Shown: positions 33,759-41,996 of the stretch, one piece after another
Layout of the letters: every line of letters begins with the position of its first letter
Numbering within the stretch: position 1 is the stretch's first letter
NCBI RefSeq assembly: GCF_017753665.1
Contig: NZ_CP072524.1
Location: 1,736,001 to 1,800,000 of the forward strand
From: Neisseria sicca
GTDB lineage: Bacteria; Pseudomonadota; Gammaproteobacteria; Burkholderiales; Neisseriaceae
DNA length: 64,000 bases
Direction of reading: 5' to 3'
Translations under genes and position numbers: made by a program
Notes under the pieces: generated by a model
What the model saw: the letters and a program-made list of their open reading frames with translations, nothing else
Databases searched by the model: none
What the model was told of the DNA's origin: nothing

Positions 33759-34454
33759 ATGACAACATACGCAGCACCTGAATTTCATAAAGAGGCTTTT
33801 AATTGCCCGCATTGCGGGGCATATGCGTATATGCAATGGATTGGTATATATCAAGATCGCAGATACGATCTAACAGCGATTCCATATAAGTGTGCACTTT
33901 GCCCACATTGTAAACAAATCAGTCTTTGGAAATCTTTTGAAGACTCTTTCTTGGGTGAAATGCTCTACCCTGATTTCGGATCTACCCCACTTCCTGCCGA
34001 AGATATGCCCGAAGATGTCAAAAAAGATTACGAGGAAGCTGCCCGAATTTTCATCAAATCCCCTCGAGGGGCAGCAGCATTACTGCGTTTAGGCTTGCAA
34101 AAATTATGTATTCATTTGGGAGAAGAAGGAAAAAACATCAATACCGACATCAGGTCGCTGGTTGAAAAAGGCGTATTCTCAGGACAGGTTGTCAAAGTTG
34201 CCGATACTTTGCGTATTACCGGAAATAATGCCGTACATCCCGGTCAAATTTCAGATGAAGATTTTGATAGGGCTGCCGGGAAAATGTTCGACCTAATCAA
34301 TTTCATTGTGAAGAAAGCGATTACCGAACCGAAAGAACTGGACGAGCTCTACCAACTAATGCCCGAAAAAGCAAGAAACGCCGCAGAAGAGAAAGATAAA
34401 AGAAACTTGCAAAATCAGGAACAAAATCCTTCCGCCCCACCTACTCAAAAGTAA
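33759..34454 (+). CDS. DUF4145 domain protein with N-terminal zinc ribbon
   Basis: 231-aa cytoplasmic protein. I start at 33759 because TAGGGA lies 10 nt upstream; the ATG at 33750 is too close to it. Two CPHC pairs (FNCPHCGAYAYM and CALCPHCKQISLW) form a zinc ribbon. The DUF4145 core follows with SPRGAAALLRLGLQKLC and ADTLRITGNNAVHP. The C-terminus is Lys/Gln/Asn-rich and probably disordered. DUF4145 is frequent near restriction and defence genes, but no such partner is here. The gene has lower GC than its neighbours, and lies between a NIME-Correia block and IS1106. Function unknown. Confidence 0.75.
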   Translation: MTTYAAPEFHKEAFNCPHCGAYAYMQWIGIYQDRRYDLTAIPYKCALCPHCKQISLWKSFEDSFLGEMLYPDFGSTPLPAEDMPEDVKKDYEEAARIFIKSPRGAAALLRLGLQKLCIHLGEEGKNINTDIRSLVEKGVFSGQVVKVADTLRITGNNAVHPGQISDEDFDRAAGKMFDLINFIVKKAITEPKELDELYQLMPEKARNAAEEKDKRNLQNQEQNPSAPPTQK

Positions 34455-34467
34455 CGGCAGGTAGTTT

Positions 34468-35685
34468 GAGACCTTTGCAAAATTCCCCAAAATCCCCTAA
34501 ATTCCCACCAAGACATTTAGGGGATTTCTCATGAGCACCTTCTTCCGGCAAACCGCACAAGCCATGATTGCCAAACACATCGACCGCTTCCCACTATTGA
34601 AGTTGGATCAAGTGATTGATTGGCAGCCGGTCGAACAGTACCTGAATCGTCAAAGAACCCGTTACCTCCGAGACCACCGCGGCCGTCCCGCCTATTCCCT
34701 GTTGTCCATGTTCAAAGCCGTCCTGCTCGGACAATGGCACAGCCTCTCCGATCCCGAACTCGAACACAGCCTCATCATCCGCATCGATTTCAACCTGTTT
34801 TGCCGCTTTGACGAACTGAGCATCCCCGATTACAGCACCTTATGCCGCTACCGCAACTGGCTGGCGCAAGACGACACCCTGTCCGAATTGCTGGAACTGA
34901 TTAACTGCCAACTGACCGAAAAAAACCTAAAAGTAGAGAAAGCATCCGCCGCCGTCATTGACGCCACCATTATTCAAACTGCCGGCAGCAAACAGCGTCA
35001 GGCTATAGAAGTCGATGAAGAAGGACAAGTCAGCGGCCAAACCACACCGAGTAAGGACAAAGATGCCCGTTGGACAAAGAAAAACGGCCTCTACAGACTC
35101 GGTTACAAACAACATACCCGTACCGATGAGGAAGGCTATATCGAGAAACTGCACATCACCCCCGCCAATACCCATGAGTGTAACCACCTGTTGCCTTTGC
35201 TGGAAGGAATAGCCAAAGACACAACCGTCTATGCCGACAAAGGCTACGACAGTGCGGAAAACCGGCAACATCTGAAAGACCATCGGTTGCTGGACGGCAT
35301 TATGCGCAAAGCCCACCGCAACCGTCCGCTGACGGAAGTGCAAACCAAACGTAACCGATATTTGTCGAAGACCCGTTATGTGGTCGAACAAAGCTTCGGT
35401 ACGCTGCACCGTAAATTCCGCTACGCCCGGGCAGCCTATTTTGGGCTGATTAAAGTGAGTGCGCAAAGCCATCTGAAGGCGATGTGTTTGAACCTGTTGA
35501 AAGCGGCTAACAGGCTAAGTGTGCCTGTTGCCGCCTAAAAGGCGGCCCGGATGCCTGATTATCAGGTATCCGGGGAGGATTAAGGGGGTATTTGGGTAAA
35601 ATCAGGAGCAATTAGTGGCAGAAACAGCCGAAAACCTGTGTTTGGGTTTCGGCTGTCGGGGAAAGGGCTTTTTTGCAAAGGTCTC
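34468..35685 (+). mobile_element. IS1106 (IS5 family), intact copy
   Basis: Terminal inverted repeats GAGACCTTTGCAAAA and TTTTGCAAAGGTCTC bound a 1218-bp element. The pentamer AGTTT is repeated directly at both borders (34463-34467 and 35686-35690) and is a probable target duplication. A second hairpin region (about 35610-35665) lies between the transposase stop and the right end. The left terminus is only 13 nt beyond the DUF4145 stop. Confidence 0.9.
34531..35538 (+). CDS. IS1106 transposase (IS5 family)
   Basis: 335-aa DDE transposase. The N-terminal domain contains FPLLKLDQVIDWQPVEQYLN and YSLLSMFKAVLLGQWHSLSD. The DDE core is visible as AAVIDATIIQTAG (first Asp), TTVYADKGYDSAEN (second Asp) and RYVVEQSFGTLHRKFRYAR (Glu). 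Full length without frameshift, so likely active. Confidence 0.96.
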   Translation: MSTFFRQTAQAMIAKHIDRFPLLKLDQVIDWQPVEQYLNRQRTRYLRDHRGRPAYSLLSMFKAVLLGQWHSLSDPELEHSLIIRIDFNLFCRFDELSIPDYSTLCRYRNWLAQDDTLSELLELINCQLTEKNLKVEKASAAVIDATIIQTAGSKQRQAIEVDEEGQVSGQTTPSKDKDARWTKKNGLYRLGYKQHTRTDEEGYIEKLHITPANTHECNHLLPLLEGIAKDTTVYADKGYDSAENRQHLKDHRLLDGIMRKAHRNRPLTEVQTKRNRYLSKTRYVVEQSFGTLHRKFRYARAAYFGLIKVSAQSHLKAMCLNLLKAANRLSVPVAA

Positions 35686-35717
35686 AGTTTTTTCATTTCA
35701 ATTTTCAAAAATATTAG

Positions 35718-35748
35718 AGGTCGTCTGAAAGTTTCAGACGACCTTTTT
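35718..35748. terminator. DUS inverted-pair hairpin after IS1106
   Basis: AGGTCGTCTGAAA and TTTCAGACGACCT abut with only a G between, followed by TTTTT. It may have ended the DUF4145 transcript before the insertion. Confidence 0.6.
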
Positions 35749-35832
35749 TATGAGGATTCCAAACGTATTAAACTGTCTGAGTCGAGAATCAGACTTACAC
35801 AGATCGGATGGCAAGGTTAATGTAAAAATAGA

Positions 35833-35926
35833 GCAGGCGGGAATCAAAGTAGCTTTAAAGAAACCGTTTTACCCGATAAGTTTCTATGCAGACAAGTCTG
35901 GATTCCCGCCTGCGCGGGAATGACGG
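35833..35926. repeat. NIME: RS with one full and one partial dRS3
   Basis: A partial dRS3 (GCAGGCGGGAAT, 35833-35844) and a full one (ATTCCCGCCTGCGCGGGAAT, 35902-35921) flank RS sequence with AAAGAAACCGTTTTACCC. It resembles the unit at 33443-33552 in the same orientation. Confidence 0.8.
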
Positions 35927-35945
35927 TATATTTTTTGAATTAATA

Positions 35946-36052
35946 TATAGTGGATTAAATTTAAATCAGGACAAGGCGACGAAGCCGCAGACAGTACAGA
36001 TAGTACGGCAAGGCGAGGTAACGCCGTACTGGTTTAAAGTTAATCCACTATA
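35946..36052. repeat. Correia element (CREE), 107 bp
   Basis: Same orientation and size as the copy at 33566-33672, with TATAGTGGATTAAAT and AGTTAATCCACTATA termini. It directly abuts the DUS terminator that follows. Confidence 0.9.
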
Positions 36053-36097
36053 AAAGGTCGTCTGAAAACCGATTGTCAGGCTTTCAGACGACCTTTG
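36053..36097. terminator. DUS inverted-pair terminator for the HerA-like ATPase gene
   Basis: AAGGTCGTCTGAAAACC and GGCTTTCAGACGACCTT around a short loop, 16 nt beyond the minus-strand stop. Confidence 0.65.
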
Positions 36098-36112
36098 CCT
36101 TCTTTTTACGCC

Positions 36113-37645
36113 TTATTTTTTAAACATATTTTTAATAATGCCCATCACGCTGCGGGAAATGGCGTTGGTCACTTGGCGGTTGATTTGGCTGCCGATGGCG
36201 TCGGCGACATTGTAGCCCAAGCCCTGTCCTGACTTTTTACGTCCGCCGCTCAAGCCGCCGAGCAGTCCGCCGAGTATGCCGGGATCGGCATTGGCAGCTT
36301 CTTTTTCAGCGGCTTTCTGCGCTTTTTCCTGCTCTTTTGCCGCCGCTGCCGCCTCTTTCTCCGCCGCAGCCTGACTGTCGGCTTCGGCTAAGGCTTCAAA
36401 GGCGGAATAGTTGTCCACCATGTCTTTATAGGTCGGATACAAATCATCGTTTTGGAACAAGCGGTTGCGCTCTTCTGCGGCAAGCGGGGTCAAGGACGAT
36501 TGCGGCGGCAGGACAAGCGCGCGTTCTACCGGCTCGGGCATACCTTTTTCGTCAAGGAAGGAAACGAGTGCTTCGCCGACGCCCAGTTCGGCAATCGCTT
36601 CGGCAACTTTTATATTCGGATTGCTGCGGAACGTTTCGGCAGCGGCCTTAACCGCTTTTTGGTCGCGCGGCGTGAAGGCGCGCAGGGCGTGTTGCACGCG
36701 GTTACCGAGCTGTCCGAGGATGGTGTCGGGTAAATCGAGCGGGTTTTGGGTCACGAAATACACGCCCACGCCTTTGGAACGGATCAGGCGCACGACTTGT
36801 TCGACCTGCTCCACCAGCGCATTGGCGGCGTTGTCGAACATCAAATGCGCTTCGTCGAAGAACATCACGAATTTCGGTTTGTCCAAATCGCCGACTTCGG
36901 GCAGGGTTTCAAACAACTCCGCCAACATCCACAGCAAAAACGCGCTGTACATGCGCGGCGAACGCATCAGTTTTTCCGAATTGAGGATATTGATGACGCC
37001 TTTGCCGTTGTCGGTCTGCATCCAATCTTGCAGGTTGAGCGACGGCTCGCCGAAGAATTTTTCCGCACCTTCGTTCTCCAGCGTCAAAAGCTGCCGCTGA
37101 ATCGCGCCGATACTGGCGGCGGAGACATTGCCGTATTGCGTACGGTATTCCGAAGCGTGGTCGGAAACGTGTTTCAGCATACTGCGCAAGTCTTTCAAAT
37201 CCAGAATGTGCCAGCCTTTGTCGTCGGCGACTTTGAACACAAGGTTCAACAAGCCTTCCTGCGTATCGTTCAAATTCATCAAACGCGCCAGCAGCAGCGG
37301 GCCCATTTCCGAAACGGTTACGCGTACCGGAATGCCGGTTTCGCCGTAAACATCCCAAAAGCGCACGGGGAAACTTTGCAGCCATTGCTCGCCCAAGCCA
37401 AACTCGGCAATGCGTTCGCCCACCTTGCCGCTGGCGGCACCCGCTTGCGCGATGCCCGACAAATCGCCTTTGACGTCAACCAAAAATACGGGAACGCCCT
37501 CGCTGCTGAAGGCTTCCGCCATACGGCGCAGGGTCACGGTTTTGCCCGTACCGGTCGCACCGGCGATCAAGCCGTGGCGGTTCGCCATTTTGCCTTGGAT
37601 TTCAAGTGTCTTATCGCCCGCGCGCGCGATGGGGAATGTCGTCAT
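36113..37645 (-). CDS. HerA-like P-loop ATPase, DUF853 (YjgR) family
   Basis: 510-aa cytoplasmic ATPase. Walker A is LIAGATGTGKTVTL (residues 28-41) and Walker B is PKFVMFFDEAHLMFDNA. Other family motifs are VPVFLVDVKGDLSGIAQ and GVYFVTQNPLDLPDTILGQLG, with the arginine-finger region NRVQHALRAFTPRDQKA. The C-terminal 90 residues are Ala/Glu/Lys-rich, then a Gly-rich LGGLLGGLSGG segment. The family is related to the DNA-translocase HerA/FtsK group but its role is unknown. It stands alone. Confidence 0.85.
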   Translation of the reverse strand: MTTFPIARAGDKTLEIQGKMANRHGLIAGATGTGKTVTLRRMAEAFSSEGVPVFLVDVKGDLSGIAQAGAASGKVGERIAEFGLGEQWLQSFPVRFWDVYGETGIPVRVTVSEMGPLLLARLMNLNDTQEGLLNLVFKVADDKGWHILDLKDLRSMLKHVSDHASEYRTQYGNVSAASIGAIQRQLLTLENEGAEKFFGEPSLNLQDWMQTDNGKGVINILNSEKLMRSPRMYSAFLLWMLAELFETLPEVGDLDKPKFVMFFDEAHLMFDNAANALVEQVEQVVRLIRSKGVGVYFVTQNPLDLPDTILGQLGNRVQHALRAFTPRDQKAVKAAAETFRSNPNIKVAEAIAELGVGEALVSFLDEKGMPEPVERALVLPPQSSLTPLAAEERNRLFQNDDLYPTYKDMVDNYSAFEALAEADSQAAAEKEAAAAAKEQEKAQKAAEKEAANADPGILGGLLGGLSGGRKKSGQGLGYNVADAIGSQINRQVTNAISRSVMGIIKNMFKK

Positions 37646-37723
37646 GAAGGTTTCCTTTGATTGGATGGTTTGAAAAATAAGGCTATTTTCTTATGTTTCC
37701 ACACACAGGGCAACAGATAGGCA

Positions 37724-37757
37724 GAAGGTCGTCTGAAAAGTTTTCAGACGACCTTTT
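37724..37757. terminator. DUS inverted-pair hairpin between dnaK and the ATPase gene
   Basis: AAGGTCGTCTGAAAAG and TTTTCAGACGACCTTTT with almost no loop. It lies about 65 nt past the dnaK stop on the minus strand. A further single DUS sits at 37806-37818. Confidence 0.7.
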
Positions 37758-37820
37758 ACTATAAATAATTCAAACAAAAAGCGCGAACCTTTCGATTCGT
37801 GCTTTTTCAGACGACCTCAA

Positions 37821-39752
37821 TTATTTCTTGTCGTCTTTTACTTCTTCAAAGTCGGCATCTACCACGTCATCGTCTTTCTTGGCGGAAGACGGTTCGGCTT
37901 GTGCGCTTTCGCCTGCTTGGGCTTCAGCTTGTGCTTGCGCGTAAACCATTTCACCCAGTTTTTGGCTGGCTGCGCCCAGTGCTTCGGCTTTGGCATCGAT
38001 GGCGGCTTTGTCGTCGCCTTTCACGGCTTCTTCGGCTTCTTTCAGCGCGGCTTCGATTTTTTCTTTCTCAGCTGCGTCGAGTTTGTCGCCGTAGTCCGCC
38101 AAAGATTTTTTCACGGAGTGAATCAGGGCCTCGGCTTGGTTGCGGGAAGCGACCAATTCAGTCAGTTTTTTATCTTCCTCGGCATTGGCTTCGGCATCTT
38201 TCACCATGCGTTCGATTTCTTCTTCGCTCAAGCCTGAAGAACCTTGGATGGTGATGTTGGCTGCTTTGCCTGTGCCTTTGTCTTTGGCGGAAACGTGCAG
38301 GATGCCGTTGGCGTCAATGTCGAAGGTTACTTCGATTTGCGGCATGCCGCGCGGTGCGGGCGCGATGTCGGTCAAATTGAACTGCCCCAAAGATTTGTTG
38401 GCGGAAGCGCGTTCGCGCTCACCTTGCAGTACATGGATGGTTACTGCGCTTTGGTTGTCTTCGGCGGTAGAGAACACTTGCGACGCTTTGGTCGGGATAG
38501 TTGTGTTCTTCTGAATCAGCTTGGTCATCACGCCGCCCATGGTTTCGATACCCAAAGACAGAGGGGTTACGTCCAGCAGCAATACGTCGCTGCGGCCGCC
38601 GCTTAACACTTCGCCTTGAATCGCTGCGCCTACGGCAACGGCCTCGTCAGGGTTCACGTCTTTGCGCGGTTCTTTGCCGAAGAAGTCTCTAACGGCTTCT
38701 TGTACTTTCGGCATACGGGACTGACCGCCGACCAAAATTACGTCGTCAATGTCGCTGGTGCTCAAGCCGGCATCTTTCAATGCAATTTTGCAAGGTTCGA
38801 TAGAGCGGGCAATCAAGTCTTCAACCAGGCTTTCGAATTTGGCGCGGGTAATTTTCATTGCCAAGTGTTTCGGGCCGGTTGCGTCCATGGTGATGTACGG
38901 CAGGTTGATTTCGGTTTGCTGGCCGCTGGACAATTCGATTTTGGCTTTTTCGGCAGCTTCTTTCAGGCGTTGCAATGCCATCACGTCTTGTTTCAAATCA
39001 ATGCCTTGTTCTTTTTTGAACTCGGCGATGATGTAGTCGATAAGGCGTTGGTCGAAGTCTTCGCCGCCCAAGAAGGTGTCGCCGTTGGTTGCCAATACTT
39101 CGAATTGCTTGTCGCCGTCGAGGTTGGCGATTTCGATGATGGAAATATCGAAGGTACCGCCGCCCAAGTCATATACGGCTACTTTGCGGTCTTTGTTGTC
39201 GCCTTTGTCCATACCGAATGCCAAAGCGGCTGCAGTCGGTTCGTTGATAATGCGTTTTACGTCCAAACCGGCGATGCGGCCTGCGTCTTTGGTGGCTTGA
39301 CGTTGGCTGTCGTTGAAGTAGGCCGGAACGGTAATCACGGCTTCGGTTACTTTTTCGCCCAAGTAAGATTCGGCGGCTTCTTTCATTTTACGCAGGACTT
39401 CTGCGGAAACTTGCGGCGGGGACAGCTCTTTGCCTTGCGCTTTCACCCATGCGTCGCCGTTGTTGGCTTTGATGATTTCGAAAGGCATGGATTCGATGTC
39501 GCGTTGGACTTCTTTGTCTTCAAATTTATGACCGATCAAACGTTTTACAGCGTAGATGGTGTTTTTAGCGTTGGTTACGGCTTGGCGTTTGGCGGGTGCG
39601 CCGACGAGGACTTCGCCGCCGTCCAGATAAGCGATGACAGACGGCGTAGTGCGTGCGCCTTCTGCGTTTTCAATAACTTTGGTTTGACCGTTTTCAGAGA
39701 TGGATACACAAGAGTTGGTTGTACCTAAGTCGATACCGATTACTTTTGCCAT
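37821..39752 (-). CDS. dnaK: Chaperone DnaK (Hsp70)
   Basis: 643-aa ATP-driven chaperone that binds unfolded proteins with DnaJ and GrpE. The ATPase domain starts GIDLGTTNSCVSI, with VYDLGGGTFDISI and VGGQSRMPKVQ. The linker is VLLLDVTPLSLGIETMGG. The substrate domain and helical lid follow, ending in an Ala/Gln-rich tail and acidic DDDVVDADFEEVKDD, the usual bacterial DnaK terminus. AGGAGCAACATCAAT precedes the ATG. grpE lies 300 bp upstream on the same strand, each with its own heat-shock promoter; dnaJ is not in the window. Confidence 0.98.
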   Translation of the reverse strand: MAKVIGIDLGTTNSCVSISENGQTKVIENAEGARTTPSVIAYLDGGEVLVGAPAKRQAVTNAKNTIYAVKRLIGHKFEDKEVQRDIESMPFEIIKANNGDAWVKAQGKELSPPQVSAEVLRKMKEAAESYLGEKVTEAVITVPAYFNDSQRQATKDAGRIAGLDVKRIINEPTAAALAFGMDKGDNKDRKVAVYDLGGGTFDISIIEIANLDGDKQFEVLATNGDTFLGGEDFDQRLIDYIIAEFKKEQGIDLKQDVMALQRLKEAAEKAKIELSSGQQTEINLPYITMDATGPKHLAMKITRAKFESLVEDLIARSIEPCKIALKDAGLSTSDIDDVILVGGQSRMPKVQEAVRDFFGKEPRKDVNPDEAVAVGAAIQGEVLSGGRSDVLLLDVTPLSLGIETMGGVMTKLIQKNTTIPTKASQVFSTAEDNQSAVTIHVLQGERERASANKSLGQFNLTDIAPAPRGMPQIEVTFDIDANGILHVSAKDKGTGKAANITIQGSSGLSEEEIERMVKDAEANAEEDKKLTELVASRNQAEALIHSVKKSLADYGDKLDAAEKEKIEAALKEAEEAVKGDDKAAIDAKAEALGAASQKLGEMVYAQAQAEAQAGESAQAEPSSAKKDDDVVDADFEEVKDDKK

Positions 39753-39822
39753 ATTGATGTTGCTCCTAAAAAGATTTTTCTAAGTTAATAATCGTGTGGA
39801 ACATTTTGTTCCGTTGACCTGT

Positions 39823-39852
39823 AAATAGGGTTGCCCGATATTTTTTCAAGGG
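39823..39852 (-). promoter_or_regulatory. Sigma-32 (RpoH) type promoter of dnaK
   Basis: On the minus strand CCTTGAAA is followed after 13 nt by CCCTATTT, close to the heat-shock consensus CTTGAAA-N(11-16)-CCCCATNT. It lies about 70-100 nt upstream of the dnaK ATG. RpoH control of dnaK in Neisseria is established knowledge; the exact site is my reading. Confidence 0.75.
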
Positions 39853-40055
39853 CTTTGTTGAAATTTTTTAAATATAAAACTCAACGGATTAAACCATTTA
39901 TCCACAGGTAGGTATTTTGTTTTTCAGACGACCTTATCTTTGTTTTCCGATTGGGCATCATCGGAATGATTTTCCAAAAGCGGGATTGAAGGCTGAGGAA
40001 CTGGGAAGGGTCGTCTGAAAATTTTATGCTTGATAAACTTTATCAAGCGGTGCCT

Positions 40056-40628
40056 TCAGGATTCTTGTTTCGCCACGACTACCATCGCGGGACGCAATAC
40101 GCGGTCGGACAGGGTGTAGCCTTTTTTCATGACGCTGACGATGGTGTTCGGCTCTTGCTCGCTGACGACCGTCTGCATCGCCTGATGCTGGTGCGGGTCG
40201 AGTTTGTCGCCGGGCTGCGGGTTGATTTCCTTGATGTGCGTGGCGTCAAACGCTTTTTGCAATTCGTTCAGCGTCATCTGCACACCCATTTTCAGCGCGT
40301 CGAAATTGCCGCTTTGGTCGAGCAGTGCCATTTCGAGATAGTCTTTGACCGGCAGCATTTCGGCGGCGAATTTTTGTCCGGCAAACTTATGCGTATCGGC
40401 AATTTCCTGCTGATGGCGGCGGCGCAGGTTTTGCTCGTTCGCCAGACCGCGCAGCTCGCTGTCTTTCAGCTGTCCTTCCAACTCGGCGATACGCGCCTGC
40501 AATTCTTCGTAAGTCGGCGGTTCGGCAGCTTCGGGTTGTTCGGTATTGGGGGTTTGGGCAGCTTCTGCGTTTGCCGCCTCTTCGGTTTCGTGTTGATATT
40601 GTTCGTGATGTTCGCTCATTTCGTGCAT
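40056..40628 (-). CDS. grpE: Nucleotide exchange factor GrpE
   Basis: 190-aa cochaperone that releases ADP from DnaK. The N-terminus is acidic and low-complexity (His/Glu/Ala to about residue 40). A long coiled coil (about 45-95) contains YEELQARIAELEGQLKDSE and LRRRHQQEIADTHKF. The beta-domain includes VSVMKKGYTLSDRVLRPAMV, the family signature. AAAGGATGCACGAA precedes the ATG. The gene runs toward dnaK. Confidence 0.95.
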   Translation of the reverse strand: MHEMSEHHEQYQHETEEAANAEAAQTPNTEQPEAAEPPTYEELQARIAELEGQLKDSELRGLANEQNLRRRHQQEIADTHKFAGQKFAAEMLPVKDYLEMALLDQSGNFDALKMGVQMTLNELQKAFDATHIKEINPQPGDKLDPHQHQAMQTVVSEQEPNTIVSVMKKGYTLSDRVLRPAMVVVAKQES

Positions 40629-40660
40629 CCTTTGGAATGGTTTGAATCGAATGCTACTTT

Positions 40661-40688
40661 ATATAAGGTCGTCTGAAAAAACTTCAAG
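40661..40688 (-). promoter_or_regulatory. Sigma-32-like promoter of grpE with a DUS as its spacer
   Basis: On the minus strand CTTGAAG (40682-40688) is followed after 13 nt by CCTTATAT (40661-40668). The spacer and first bases of the -10 form TTTTTTCAGACGACCTT, that is a DUS. The spacing equals that of the dnaK promoter. The -10 is weaker than consensus. Start of transcription would be about 25 nt before the ATG. Confidence 0.55.
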
Positions 40689-40790
40689 CACACGGAAACC
40701 ATCATAAGCATATTCCTCAATGCGCTATCGCAAATCGTTGATAAAAGGTAAGATACGCCGATACCATCCTGTTTTCAGACGACCTCCGAT

Positions 40791-41609
40791 ATGAAAAAAG
40801 ACCACCTGAACACAACCGATTTCAATCTCTGGCACACCATCCGCGAAGAAACCGCAGCCGCAGCCGCAGCCGAACCGATGTTGGCGAGCTTTTTGCACCA
40901 AACCGTGTTGCGCCACGATTCGCTCGATTCCGTCCTCGCCTACCACCTCTCCAGCAAACTTGGCAGCCCGATTATGGACGTGCGCGCCTTGTTTGAAATT
41001 TACCAGCAGGCATTGGGCAGCGACGCGCGCATCGGCAACTGCGTCGAGGCAGACTTGAAAGCCATTTACGAACGCGACCCCGCGTGCGACGAATATTCGC
41101 TGCCGCTTTTGTATTTCAAAGGTTTTCACGCCATTCAGGCGCACCGCATCAACCACTGGCTCTATCAAAACGGCCGCAAAACGCTGGCGTATTTCCTGCA
41201 AAACCGTATGTCGGAAGTGTTCGGCGTCGATATTCATCCCGCCGCCCGTTTCGGTCACGGTCTGATGCTCGACCACGCCACTGGTTTTGTAGCGGGCGAG
41301 ACCGCCGTGTTGGGCAACAATATTTCCATCCTTCACGGCGTAACGCTTGGCGGCTCGGGCAAGGAATGCGGAGACCGCCACCCAAAAATCGGCGACGGCG
41401 TGATGATCGGCGCGAATGCTTCGATATTGGGCAACATCCGCATCGGCGACAACTCAAAAATCGGCGCGGGCAGCGTGGTCGTTGCAGACGTACCGTCTTC
41501 GATTACCGTCGTCGGCGTACCTGCCAAACCGGTGGGACGTTCGGTCAAAACCCCGGCGGCGGATATGGACCAAAGCTTACAGGGCGTGGCAATGGATTTT
41601 GTGATTTGA
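40791..41609 (+). CDS. cysE: Serine O-acetyltransferase
   Basis: 272-aa enzyme making O-acetylserine from serine and acetyl-CoA, the first step of cysteine synthesis. The N-terminal helical domain (1-140) starts with NTTDFNLWHTIREE. The left-handed beta-helix follows with DIHPAARFGHGLMLDHATG (catalytic His/Asp), ILHGVTLGGSGKECGDRHPK and hexapeptide repeats such as IGANASILGNIRIGDNSKIG. A run of six Ala (residues 20-25) is encoded by tandem GCAGCC hexamers at 40855-40877. A DUS just upstream (40774-40787) leaves little room for a classical ribosome binding site. Confidence 0.95.
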   Translation: MKKDHLNTTDFNLWHTIREETAAAAAAEPMLASFLHQTVLRHDSLDSVLAYHLSSKLGSPIMDVRALFEIYQQALGSDARIGNCVEADLKAIYERDPACDEYSLPLLYFKGFHAIQAHRINHWLYQNGRKTLAYFLQNRMSEVFGVDIHPAARFGHGLMLDHATGFVAGETAVLGNNISILHGVTLGGSGKECGDRHPKIGDGVMIGANASILGNIRIGDNSKIGAGSVVVADVPSSITVVGVPAKPVGRSVKTPAADMDQSLQGVAMDFVI

Positions 41610-41640
41610 ATTGAATTGCCCGATTAAGACCGCAGATACG

Positions 41641-41689
41641 AAAAGGTCGTCTGAAAACCTGATGGATAAGGTTTTCAGACGACTTTTTT
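41641..41689 (+). terminator. DUS inverted-pair terminator of cysE
   Basis: AAAAGGTCGTCTGAAAACC and GGTTTTCAGACGACTTTTTT pair around TGATGGATAA. T6 follows. It lies 31 nt past the stop. Confidence 0.75.
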
Positions 41690-41797
41690 CTATACGGACG
41701 ACACGCTTATTTTGCTTATTTTTTTGATACGACACCCGCTATTAACCGCCATTCCTCATAGGATTGAATCTAATTTTGAATTGAAGATTTCCGATGA

Positions 41798-41817
41798 ATT
41801 CCCGCCTGAGCGGGAAT
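41798..41817. repeat. Single dRS3 repeat
   Basis: ATTCCCGCCTGAGCGGGAAT is a perfect 20-bp dRS3-type palindrome in the gap between cysE and the phosphatase-like gene. Confidence 0.8.
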
Positions 41818-41879
41818 GATGCACCAATAAATATGTTGTCTCTAAAAATCAGCTTGGCAGCCAGAGTCGGTATTGGATG

Positions 41880-41986
41880 CATAGTGGATTAAATTTAAAT
41901 CAGGACAAGGCGACGAAGCCGCAGACAGTACAGATAGTACGGCAAGGCGAGGCAACGCCGTACTGGTTTAAAGTTAATCCACTATA
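41880..41986. repeat. Correia element (CREE), 107 bp
   Basis: Left terminus CATAGTGGATTAAAT (one base off the usual TATAG) and right terminus AGTTAATCCACTATA. It ends 10 bp from the stop codon of the phosphatase-like gene and may affect the 3' end of its mRNA. Confidence 0.88.
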
Positions 41987-41996
41987 TAAGTCAGCG

